Assembly (NCBI GenBank): GCA_027858915.1 | Contig: JAQIBT010000033.1 | Span: 55,668-119,667 of the forward strand | Direction: 5' to 3' | Source of the DNA: Salinisphaera sp. | GTDB taxonomy: Bacteria; Pseudomonadota; Gammaproteobacteria; Nevskiales; Salinisphaeraceae | DNA: 64,000 bases | In this document: positions 42,908 to 51,581 of the stretch, piece by piece | Position numbering within the stretch: position 1 is the first letter of the stretch | Layout of the letters: every line of letters begins with the position of its first letter | The notes under the pieces: model-generated | The model's input: only the letters and a program-made list of their open reading frames with translations | Database searches by the model: none | Told to the model about the DNA's origin: nothing | Translations under genes and position numbers: made by a program

Positions 42908-44542
42908 TCACTCCAGATCGCCTGCCCGATCCCGCAACTCGTATTTCTGAATCTTGCCGGTGGCCGTAGTCGGCAACGCGCCGAACACGACAGTCTTCGG
43001 GCATTTGTAGTGCGCCAGTCGCTCGCGACAGTAGGCGATCACCGTATCGACATCAAGTTGTTCGCCGGCACGCAGCTGGATGAAGGCACAGGGGGTTTCG
43101 CCCCAGGTGTCGTCCGGCCGGGCGACCACCGCTGAGGATTCGATCGCCGGGTGGCGTGACAGCACGCTCTCGATTTCCAGCGAGGAGATGTTCTCGCCGC
43201 CGGAGATGATCACGTCCTTGGCCCGATCGGCAATCTTGATATAGCCATCGGGCTCGATCACCCCCAGATCGCCGGTGTGATACCAGCCATCGGCAAACGC
43301 CTCGGCGGTCGCCGAGGCGTTTTTCAGATAGCCTTTCATCACGATATTGCCGGCAAACATCAGTTCGCCCAGGGTCTGGCCGTCGCGTGCGACTTCCTGA
43401 CCGGTCTCGCGATCGATCACCGTGAGCGCGGCCTGGGTGGGATAGCGCACACCCTGACGACCGTTGAGCACGACCTGTTCGTCGAGCGGCAGTTCGGCCC
43501 AGCTGTCGTGCTTGGCACAGAGCGCGGCCGGGCCATAGGTTTCGGTCAGACCATAGACATGGGTCAGGTCGAAGCCGATCCGCGCCATACCCTCGATCAT
43601 TGCCGACGGCGGCGCAGCACCCGCTACCAGTCCGGCCACGGGCCAGTCGATCTCCTCCCGCAGGCGCTTGTCGGCATAGATGATCATGTTGTGCACGATC
43701 GGCGCGCCGCAGTAGTGCGTGACGTGATGCTGGCGAATCGACTCCAGAATCGGCTCGGCAGCGACCTGTCGCAGACAGACATTGGTGCCGACCTTGGCCG
43801 CCAGCGTCCAGGCAAAACACCAGCCGTTACAATGAAACATCGGCAGCGTCCACAGATAAGTCGCGTGGCGCGGCATATCCCAGGCCAGTGCGTTGGTCAT
43901 CGCGTTGAGATAAGCGCCGCGATGATGGTAGACGACGCCTTTCGGATCACCCGTTGTGCCGGAGGTGAAATTCAGCGAGATGGCATCCCATTCATCATCC
44001 GGGCCCGGTGCTACGAACTGTGGATCGCCCTCGGCCAGCAGGGCTTCGTAATCGACGCTGCCCAGCGGGGCCTCGTCGCCGTCATATTCCGGGTCGTCGA
44101 TATCGATCACGACCGGCGGCGTATCCATCTGCGCCAGCGCCTGTCGCATCACCGGGGCAAAAGCGCGGTCGACAAACACCAGCCGTGCCTCACCGAATTC
44201 GAGCATGAACGCCAGGGTCGCGGCATCCAGCCGTGTATTGAGCGCGTTGAGCACCGCCCCGATCATCGCTGGCCCGAAATGCAGCTCGTAGAGCGCGGGA
44301 GTATTGGGCGCCATCACGGCCACGCAGTCACCGGCGCCGATGCCGCGACCGGCCAGTGCGGCAGCCAGGCGCCGACAGCGAGCCAGCGTTTCGCCCCAGC
44401 TCTGACGCCGCGAGCCGTGGATCAGCGCACAGTGCTCAGGATAGACCTCGCCCGCCCAGGCCAGAAAATCGATCGGCGACAGCGCAGCGAAATTGGCCGG
44501 ATTCCGATCCAGCGAATTGAACAGCGACGAGGATCGCGACAT
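42908..44542 (-). CDS. Acyl-CoA synthetase (AMP-binding, medium-chain/AlkK-like)
   Basis: A 544-residue ligase activating a carboxylic acid through an acyl-adenylate to the CoA thioester. Motifs: LNFTSGTTGDPKGVVYHH (P-loop), HVYGLTETYGP, GWYHTGDLGVIEPDGYI and the C-terminal catalytic lysine in TATGKIQKYELR. Overall it resembles AlkK-like acyl-CoA ligases. ATG at 44542 has GGAG five bases upstream. The chain length of the substrate is not readable. Confidence 0.9.
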   Translation of the reverse strand: MSRSSSLFNSLDRNPANFAALSPIDFLAWAGEVYPEHCALIHGSRRQSWGETLARCRRLAAALAGRGIGAGDCVAVMAPNTPALYELHFGPAMIGAVLNALNTRLDAATLAFMLEFGEARLVFVDRAFAPVMRQALAQMDTPPVVIDIDDPEYDGDEAPLGSVDYEALLAEGDPQFVAPGPDDEWDAISLNFTSGTTGDPKGVVYHHRGAYLNAMTNALAWDMPRHATYLWTLPMFHCNGWCFAWTLAAKVGTNVCLRQVAAEPILESIRQHHVTHYCGAPIVHNMIIYADKRLREEIDWPVAGLVAGAAPPSAMIEGMARIGFDLTHVYGLTETYGPAALCAKHDSWAELPLDEQVVLNGRQGVRYPTQAALTVIDRETGQEVARDGQTLGELMFAGNIVMKGYLKNASATAEAFADGWYHTGDLGVIEPDGYIKIADRAKDVIISGGENISSLEIESVLSRHPAIESSAVVARPDDTWGETPCAFIQLRAGEQLDVDTVIAYCRERLAHYKCPKTVVFGALPTTATGKIQKYELRDRAGDLE

Positions 44543-44697
44543 GAGGACTCCAGAAAGTCTTAGAAACACCAGCCTGCCATGACACAGGCCACATCGGCTG
44601 CTCGACTTCGGTCATATACAGCCCTCAGATGTCCTACTCTGGACGAACGCAGACCTTGCCCATAGGCTGGCCGCCCCGCCCCCGCGTGAGCCCGACA

Positions 44698-45480
44698 ATG
44701 CCCGTAGCGCGTTTTATACGCTTCCTCGTCCTGCTGATGATTGTTGCTACGACCAGCGCCGCAGCGGCGACTCCTGAGAGCAAGCCATCCTGGCCACCGG
44801 CCATCCAGCAGATGGCCGACAAGGGCCTGACCATCGTCAAGGCCTTCGACGCCCCCGGTGGCGTGCAGGGCTATGCCGCCAAGGCCGGGCATACGCCGGT
44901 TGCGCTGTATCTCACGCCCGATGGCAAGCATGTGATCGTGGGCACGATGCTCGACGACCAGGGCCACAATCTGACCGGGCCAGCACTGGACGCCGCCATC
45001 GTCGCGCCGCAGCAGCAGAATGCCTGGCCGCAGCTGGCCGCCTCGAACTGGATCGCCGACGGCAACGACAACGCGCCACGCACGATTTATGTGTTCACCG
45101 ACCCGAACTGCCCCTACTGCCACAAGTTCTATGAGGATTCGCGTCCCTGGGTGAGATCCGGCAAGGTTCAGCTGCGCCAGATCGTCGTGGGCGTATTGCG
45201 CCCGTCCAGCCCCGGCAAGGCAGCTGCCCTGCTTGCAGCCAAGGATCCGTCGGCTGCGTATCGTCGTCATGAAAAACATTACCGGACCGGCGGCATCAAG
45301 CCGTTGGATCCGGTCCCCGAGGCCATGCAAAACCAGGTAGTCGCCAACAATACGCTGATGTCGGCGCTGTCGATCCGTGGCACCCCCGGTATCGTCTACA
45401 AGGACGCCGACGGCCATATCCAGATCCAGCAGGGCGTGCCACAGGGCCATACGCTGCGCGAGATCATGGGCCCGCGATAG
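44698..45480 (+). CDS. dsbG: DsbG/DsbC-like periplasmic thiol:disulfide protein
   Basis: A 260-residue secreted protein. The signal peptide is about residues 1-25. A dimerisation domain precedes the thioredoxin domain with YVFTDPNCPYCHKFYED, where CPYC is the active site. The cis-proline loop is RGTPGIVYKD. DsbG protects or repairs single-cysteine oxidised periplasmic proteins. Start at 44698 gives the clean signal peptide. It diverges from the acyl-CoA synthetase gene. Confidence 0.88.
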   Translation: MPVARFIRFLVLLMIVATTSAAAATPESKPSWPPAIQQMADKGLTIVKAFDAPGGVQGYAAKAGHTPVALYLTPDGKHVIVGTMLDDQGHNLTGPALDAAIVAPQQQNAWPQLAASNWIADGNDNAPRTIYVFTDPNCPYCHKFYEDSRPWVRSGKVQLRQIVVGVLRPSSPGKAAALLAAKDPSAAYRRHEKHYRTGGIKPLDPVPEAMQNQVVANNTLMSALSIRGTPGIVYKDADGHIQIQQGVPQGHTLREIMGPR

Positions 45481-45576
45481 TTTTTAACCGCCTCTCGTCG
45501 CCGACCGGGCACTTTAATCTGTCATTGTTGTCCTCAAACCTATGGCCGTTCTTCGTTTATGCCTCTGGAGTTTCTA

Positions 45577-48303
45577 ATGCTCAACCGTTTTGTTCCCGTC
45601 GGTCTGCTTGCGGCAGCGGCATTCACCGTCAGTCCGTGGGCCTTCGCCGAGCAAACCGGCCATAGCGATGCCGCTTCGACCGGTCAGCAGGTAGCAGCCG
45701 CACCCGAACGCGAGGCAGGCGTGGCGCGTGAGACGCTGGCCAACGGGCTCAAGATAATCGTGGTCCCGAGCCATCTGGCACCGTCCGTCACCACGATGCT
45801 GACCTATGACGTCGGCTCGCGCGAGACGTCCGCGGGGTTCCCCGGCACCGCCCATGCGCAGGAACATATGATGTTCCGCGGCACGAAGGACTTGTCGGCG
45901 GCCCAGATATCGGCCATCTCGGCGGCCATGGGCGGCGACTTCAATGCCAATACCCAGGACGAGGTCACGCAGTACTTCTTCAATATACCGTCACAGTACC
46001 TCGATGTGGCCCTGCGCCTGCACGCCGAGCGCATGCAGAGCGTCACCGACTCCGAGGCCGCCTGGAAGAAAGAACGCGGTGCCATCGAGCAGGAAGTCAG
46101 CCGCGACCTGTCGAGCCCGATGCAGGTGGCGATCAAGGAAGTGCGCGCCCAACTGTTCGCTGGCACGCCATATGAGCACGATGCACTTGGCACCAAGGCC
46201 TCTTTCGACAAGACCACGGCCAAGATGCTCAAAGCGTTTCACGATCAGTGGTATGCGCCGAACAACGCAACGCTGGTGGTCGCCGGCGACGTCGATCCGA
46301 CGACAGTACTGGCCAAGGCGAAAGATCTGTTCGGCGGTATTCCAGCGAAGAAACTGCCTGCGCGTGCGCCGATCAATCTGCAGCCGGTCAAGCCGGACAC
46401 TATTCGCATGCCGACCGATACCGGCTACGGCCTGGCGCTGGTCGCCTTCCGCACACCGGGTACCCACGATGTCTCGGCAGAGGCCGCCACCGAAGTGCTC
46501 GCAGAAATTCTCAACAATCCGCGCGGCCGCCTGTACAGCCAGCTGGTGGCGACCGGCAAGACGCTGGGCGCCGGTTTTGCCACCTGGCCGCATCGAGCAG
46601 CCGGCATGGGCTTTGGCTATCTGGCGTTTCCCAAGGGCGCCGACAGCAAGACACTGGTCGCTGACCTGCGCTCGATTCTGGCCGAGATCGCCAAGAACGG
46701 CGTGACCCCGGCCCAGGTCACGGCGGCGCGGCGCAGCCTGCTGACACAGAACGCCGCCGATCGGGACTCCATCTCGGGTCTGGCACAGCGCTGGTCACAG
46801 GCGGTCGCCATCGACCAGATGGAGTCACCGGCCGCAGAGCTGAAGGCGCTGCAGAACGTCACCGCCGCCGATATCAACGCTCTGCTACCGGCAATGCTGA
46901 ACCCAGCGCACAGCATACTTACGGTACTGACCCCGAAAGGCTCTGGTGCGCCTGCCTCTCACAAGGGCTTTGGCGGCGCCGAATCTTTTACCCCGGATCA
47001 CGTCAAGGACGTAAAACTGCCGAAATGGGCGGCCAAGCCGCTGGCCAGCATCACCACGCCCAAGCAGACGATTCAACCTACCGAAACCCGATTGGCCAAC
47101 GGACTCAAGCTGATCGTCGTGCCGTCCAAGTCGGTCCACGCCATCCATGTGTATGGCGATGTGCGCGACGAGCCCGATCTGCAGACGCCCAAGGGCCAGG
47201 AAGGCGTGGACGATGTGCTCGACCAGCTGCTGACCTTTGGCACTACAAAACACGACCGCACTGCCTATCAGGCCGCGCTCGACAAGATCGGGGCCAGTGC
47301 CAGCGCTGGCACGAGCTTCTCGCTTACCGTTCTGCCCAATCAGTTCCCCAAGGGCCTGGATCTGCTGGCCGAGAACGAGCTGTCACCGGCGTTGCCCAAA
47401 CCTGCGTTCAAGATCGTGCAGCAGCAGGTTGCCGGCCAGTACGCCGGCCGGCTCGACAGCCCGGATTTCAAGGCCAGCCAGGCTTTCAAGAGCGCCTTGT
47501 ATCCCAAGAACGATCCGACACTGCGCCATGCCACGCCGCAATCGATCATGGGCCTGACTTACCAGGACGTCACAAACTATTATCAAAACGTCTTTCGCCC
47601 CGATCTCACCACGATCGTCGTGGTCGGAGATATTGACCCGAATGCGGCAAAGCAGGCGGTGGCGCATGCCTTTGGCGGCTGGAAGAACCATGGCAAGACA
47701 CCCGACGTGACCCTGCCTGCCGTCCCGGATAACCAGGCCGCCAATATCCACGTGCCCGATTCGGCGAAATCCCAGGATTCGGTCAAGATCGCCGAGACCC
47801 TGGATCTGCGGGCCGCCAGCCACGACTATCGCGCGCTGCAGCTGGGCAATCAGGTGCTGACCGGCGGTTTCTACGCCAGTCGTCTGTATCGTCAGCTGCG
47901 CGCCGATCGCGGGCTGGTCTACTTCATCCATTCCGGGCTGTCGGCCAGCCGCACGCGTACCCATTTGGCCTTCCAGTACGGCAGCGATCCGGACAAGGTA
48001 GCCGAGGCCAATCGCCTGATCCGCCAGGCCCTGGTCACCATGGCCAAGGCACCGGTATCCAACAGCGAACTGCACCAGGCACGCGCCGGACTGATTCGCC
48101 AGATTCCGCTCAACGAATCCAGTGCTTCAGACATCGGCTACGGCCTGCTAAGCCGCGTCGAACTCGGTCAGCCGCTGGACGAACCCTACCGCGCGGCCCG
48201 CGCTTATCAATCGATCGACGCCAAGGCCATCCAGGCCGCCTTCAAGAAATGGATTCGACCGGACGATCTGGTGCACGTGGTGCAGGGGCCGGCACCGAAA
48301 TAG
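45577..48303 (+). CDS. M16-family zinc peptidase (double-domain pitrilysin-like)
   Basis: A 908-residue secreted protein with a signal peptide (to about residue 24). The first M16 domain has the inverted zinc motif HAQEH in TAHAQEHMMFRGT and the third ligand in ERGAIEQEVSRDL. The second half repeats the fold (ETRLANGLKLIVVPSKSVHA) without the metal motif, as usual for inactive partner halves. It probably degrades peptides in the periplasm. ATG at 45577 has GGAG six bases upstream. Confidence 0.93.
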   Translation: MLNRFVPVGLLAAAAFTVSPWAFAEQTGHSDAASTGQQVAAAPEREAGVARETLANGLKIIVVPSHLAPSVTTMLTYDVGSRETSAGFPGTAHAQEHMMFRGTKDLSAAQISAISAAMGGDFNANTQDEVTQYFFNIPSQYLDVALRLHAERMQSVTDSEAAWKKERGAIEQEVSRDLSSPMQVAIKEVRAQLFAGTPYEHDALGTKASFDKTTAKMLKAFHDQWYAPNNATLVVAGDVDPTTVLAKAKDLFGGIPAKKLPARAPINLQPVKPDTIRMPTDTGYGLALVAFRTPGTHDVSAEAATEVLAEILNNPRGRLYSQLVATGKTLGAGFATWPHRAAGMGFGYLAFPKGADSKTLVADLRSILAEIAKNGVTPAQVTAARRSLLTQNAADRDSISGLAQRWSQAVAIDQMESPAAELKALQNVTAADINALLPAMLNPAHSILTVLTPKGSGAPASHKGFGGAESFTPDHVKDVKLPKWAAKPLASITTPKQTIQPTETRLANGLKLIVVPSKSVHAIHVYGDVRDEPDLQTPKGQEGVDDVLDQLLTFGTTKHDRTAYQAALDKIGASASAGTSFSLTVLPNQFPKGLDLLAENELSPALPKPAFKIVQQQVAGQYAGRLDSPDFKASQAFKSALYPKNDPTLRHATPQSIMGLTYQDVTNYYQNVFRPDLTTIVVVGDIDPNAAKQAVAHAFGGWKNHGKTPDVTLPAVPDNQAANIHVPDSAKSQDSVKIAETLDLRAASHDYRALQLGNQVLTGGFYASRLYRQLRADRGLVYFIHSGLSASRTRTHLAFQYGSDPDKVAEANRLIRQALVTMAKAPVSNSELHQARAGLIRQIPLNESSASDIGYGLLSRVELGQPLDEPYRAARAYQSIDAKAIQAAFKKWIRPDDLVHVVQGPAPK

Positions 48304-48321
48304 GCCAGACGACGAGAAAAC

Positions 48322-48416
48322 TGTCCGCAGATTGACGCAGACACACGCTGGTCGGGCGCAGCGCGCCCGGGCCGGCTGTGTTCATCGGCGTCAATCAGCG
48401 TGCATCGGCGGATGAA
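48322..48416. repeat. Dispersed CGCAGAT-type inverted repeat (locus e, diverged)
   Basis: Left arm GTCCGCAGATTGACGCAGAC and right arm ATCGGCGTCAATCAGCGTGC followed by ATCGGCGGATGAA. It lies in the 266-base gap between the M16 gene and lutA. The arms are less similar than in locus b. Confidence 0.55.
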
Positions 48417-48569
48417 TCGCTTTCTGACTGCGCCTCGTCATCCGGCATCCAGGAGGCTGTCGGACTCAAGGGCAAGCGGGAAGCGCACGGTTGTATCTTG
48501 CTGCCATCGTATTGCCAATTCGCGAGGACGCGCTAGGCTGAACGCCTTGCTCGCATCACCACCACGCTC

Positions 48570-49313
48570 ATGCAGATCGGTTTGTTCGTCCCCTGTTTCA
48601 TCGATGCCTTCTACCCCGAGGTCGGCATCGCCACGCTCGAGTTACTGGAGCGCTTTGGCTGCAAGGTGGATTATCCGTTCGACCAGACCTGCTGCGGCCA
48701 GCCGATGGTCAACGCGGGCTGTCATCCGGAAGCCGCGGCAACAGAGCAGCATTTCGTCAACCAGTTCGAAAAATACGACGTGATCGTTGCGCCCAGCGGC
48801 AGCTGCGTACATCAGGTGCGCGACAATCTGACCGCGATCAAGCAGACCGACAAGGTCAAGCACGTGCGCACGAATACCTACGAGCTGGTCGAGTATTTGC
48901 ACGACGTGCTCAAAGTCGATGCCTTTCCCTGGGCCCGCTTCGAACATCGCGTCGGCTACCACGATTCCTGCAATACGCTGCGCAACCTCGGCCACGGCCA
49001 GCCCAGCGAGCTGCACGGCAAATACTTCTCCAAGCCGCGCGCGCTGCTGGAAAAAGTCGCCGGGCTTGAGTTGGTCGCACCCAGCCGACCCGATGAATGT
49101 TGTGGTTTTGGCGGCACTTTCTCGGTGACTGAGCCGGAAGTCTCCGGCCAGATGGGCCGCGACAAGATCGCCGATCACGGCCGCGCAGGTGCGGAGTACA
49201 TCGTCTCAGCCGATACGTCGTGCCTGATGCACCAGCAGGGCTGCGCCAAACGCATCGGCGCGCCGATCCGCTTCATGCATATCGCCGAAATTCTGAACGG
49301 AGCCGCGGCATGA
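48570..49313 (+). CDS. lutA: Lactate utilization protein LutA/LldE
   Basis: A 247-residue iron-sulfur subunit of the LutABC L-lactate dehydrogenase. It opens LFVPCFIDAFYPEVGIATLE and carries two CCG domains, TCCGQPM and ECCGFGG, which bind the cluster. Its stop overlaps the lutB ATG by four bases. No lactate permease or LldR-type regulator is beside it. Confidence 0.94.
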   Translation: MQIGLFVPCFIDAFYPEVGIATLELLERFGCKVDYPFDQTCCGQPMVNAGCHPEAAATEQHFVNQFEKYDVIVAPSGSCVHQVRDNLTAIKQTDKVKHVRTNTYELVEYLHDVLKVDAFPWARFEHRVGYHDSCNTLRNLGHGQPSELHGKYFSKPRALLEKVAGLELVAPSRPDECCGFGGTFSVTEPEVSGQMGRDKIADHGRAGAEYIVSADTSCLMHQQGCAKRIGAPIRFMHIAEILNGAAA

Positions 49314-50818
49314 GCACGCCTGATCCGACAAAAACCATCAACAGCCCGGAAGCCACCCGCGAATCCGCTCCGCGTTTCACGAAAGCCAAAGACGGCAAGC
49401 GCGTCGATCATGCCGCGGCAGCCAAGCAGTTCCTCGACTCGCCGATCCACGCCAAATCACACGACGAGCGTGTCTGGGCGATGCGAACCAAGCGCGACAA
49501 GCAGGCCCATGCGATCGAGGAATGGGAAGAACTGCGCGACCTGGCCAGCCAGATCAAGACCCACACGCTGACCCATCTCGACGAATACCTGGAACAGTTC
49601 GCCGACAACGCCGCCGCCAATGGCGTTCGCGTGCACTGGGCCGCCGATGCCGCCGATCACAACCGGATCGTGCACGAGATCTTCAACGATCACGATGTGA
49701 AGAAGGTCATCAAGTCCAAATCCATGCTGATGGAGGAATGCGGTTTCCGCCACTACATGGAAGGCGTGGGCATCGAGATCGTGGAAACCGATCTCGGCGA
49801 GCGGATCCAGCAGCTCGACAACGAAGACCCGAGCCATGTGGTCGTGCCGTCGGTGCACAAGATGCGCTCAGACGTGGCCAAGGTGTTTGCCGAAACACTC
49901 GGCTCCGATCCCGACAACGACGATGCCCATTATCTGGCCGGGCGCCAGCGCGATGCGACCCGCCCGCTGATCCTGGAGGCCGATGCCGGCATGACCGGCG
50001 CCAACTTCGCAGTCGCCGAGACCGGCGGATTCATCGTCTGTACCAACGAAGGCAACGCCGATCTGTCGGCCAACGTGCCCAATCTGCATGTCGCCAGCAT
50101 CGGCATCGAGAAGCTCGTGCCGCGGATGGAAGACATGGGCGTATTCATCCGGCTGTTGTCGCGCTCGGCGCTGGGCTCGCCGATCACCCAGTACACCTCG
50201 CACTTCCGCGCGCCCAGGGCCGGCGGCGAGATGCATATCGTGCTGGTCGACAACGGCCGCTCCAAACGGCTGGGTCAGGAAAAATTCTGGTCGTCACTCA
50301 AGTGCATCCGCTGCGGCGCCTGCATGAATACCTGCCCCGTATTCAGACGCTCCGGCGGCTTGTCCTACGGCGCGACCTACACCGGCCCGCTCGGCCTGAT
50401 CCTGGACCCATCCTTCGACGCCCATCGCTATTCCAACCTGCCGTTCGCCAGCACGCTCAACGGCAGCTGCACCAACGTCTGCCCGGTGAAGATCAATATC
50501 CACGAACAGATCTTCGAATGGCGCCAGGTGCTGGCCGAGGACGGCCATATTCCCTGGGCCAAGAAATCCGCGCTAGCTGCTGCCGGCAAGGTGCTGGCCG
50601 ATCCCAAACGCTACCGCGCCGCCATCCGTACCGCGCAATCCGCGCTCAAGCACCTGCCAGATTGGGCCGTCTATAGCCAGCTCAACGCCTGGGGCCAGGT
50701 GCGCGATATGCCGGACGTGCCCGACGGCGGCAGTTTTCACGACTGGTATCGCAAGAACCGTCTGCACAAGACCGAAGCCGCGGATACGGCGACCCACGAC
50801 AGCGGAGACGACTCGTGA
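49310..50818 (+). CDS. lutB: Lactate utilization protein LutB/LldF
   Basis: A 502-residue iron-sulfur oxidoreductase. The two ferredoxin-like clusters are KCIRCGACMNTCPV and GSCTNVCPVKINIHEQ. Upstream blocks such as DAGMTGANFAVAETGGFI are typical for the family. ATG at 49310 is chosen since it overlaps the lutA stop (ATGA); a longer open frame upstream lies inside lutA. It overlaps lutC by four bases. Confidence 0.95.
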   Translation: MSTPDPTKTINSPEATRESAPRFTKAKDGKRVDHAAAAKQFLDSPIHAKSHDERVWAMRTKRDKQAHAIEEWEELRDLASQIKTHTLTHLDEYLEQFADNAAANGVRVHWAADAADHNRIVHEIFNDHDVKKVIKSKSMLMEECGFRHYMEGVGIEIVETDLGERIQQLDNEDPSHVVVPSVHKMRSDVAKVFAETLGSDPDNDDAHYLAGRQRDATRPLILEADAGMTGANFAVAETGGFIVCTNEGNADLSANVPNLHVASIGIEKLVPRMEDMGVFIRLLSRSALGSPITQYTSHFRAPRAGGEMHIVLVDNGRSKRLGQEKFWSSLKCIRCGACMNTCPVFRRSGGLSYGATYTGPLGLILDPSFDAHRYSNLPFASTLNGSCTNVCPVKINIHEQIFEWRQVLAEDGHIPWAKKSALAAAGKVLADPKRYRAAIRTAQSALKHLPDWAVYSQLNAWGQVRDMPDVPDGGSFHDWYRKNRLHKTEAADTATHDSGDDS

Positions 50819-51438
50819 AAGGCCGCAACGATATTCTTGCTGCCATCCGCGCCAATAAGCCTGCGCTTAAAGCTCCCGCGCCCGAGGTGCCCAGCTTTGA
50901 TGAAGCCTACCCCACAGATACGACCGGGTTGTGGCCCCGGTTTGCCGACGCGCTCGCCCTGATGGGCGGCAGCGTAGCGGAAATCCAGGAGGGCCAGTCG
51001 CTCGAAGACTGCATCCGCGCCACACTCGCCGATCGTCTGCCCGAACAACCGATCATCGCGTCCGCGGTACCCGAGCTCACCGGCAATCGCCGCCTGCGCG
51101 AGCACGACAATCCGAAAACCCTGCACGACATCGATATCGCCGTCCTACGCGCCCGCTTCGGCGTGGCCGAAACCGGCAGCGTCTGTTTCACCGAAAAAGA
51201 GCTTATCGTCAACGCAGTCGCTTACCTCGCCCAGCATCTGGTCGTCCTGCTCGACCCAGCCGAACTCGTCACCAACATCCACCGCGCCTACCAGCGCGAC
51301 GACTACAAGAATGCCCGCTACACCGTGTTCCATACCGGGCCGTCGGCCACCGCGGACATCGAAGGCGTGCTCGTGCGCGGGGCACAGGGGGTGCGGTCGT
51401 TGACTGTTATTGCCGCATCCGTCGACACCCCAGGCTGA
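50815..51438 (+). CDS. lutC: Lactate utilization protein LutC/LldG
   Basis: A 207-residue third subunit of LutABC. It ends in the family pattern FHTGPSATADIEGVLVRGAQ followed by GVRSL. Start is GTG at 50815 within the lutB stop (GTGA). The three proteins together oxidise L-lactate to pyruvate at the membrane. Confidence 0.93.
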   Translation: MKGRNDILAAIRANKPALKAPAPEVPSFDEAYPTDTTGLWPRFADALALMGGSVAEIQEGQSLEDCIRATLADRLPEQPIIASAVPELTGNRRLREHDNPKTLHDIDIAVLRARFGVAETGSVCFTEKELIVNAVAYLAQHLVVLLDPAELVTNIHRAYQRDDYKNARYTVFHTGPSATADIEGVLVRGAQGVRSLTVIAASVDTPG

Positions 51439-51581
51439 CGGATGCCGGATGGAAGAAACCACCCTCGGCGATTTCATGAAAACTGAGATTCGAGTGGGCC
51501 CGATCCTCATTGACACGTTTAACCGTGGCCATCCGCGGATGCGTTAAAGTCGGCGTATTAAAACAATGTCTGGGGGGAACA

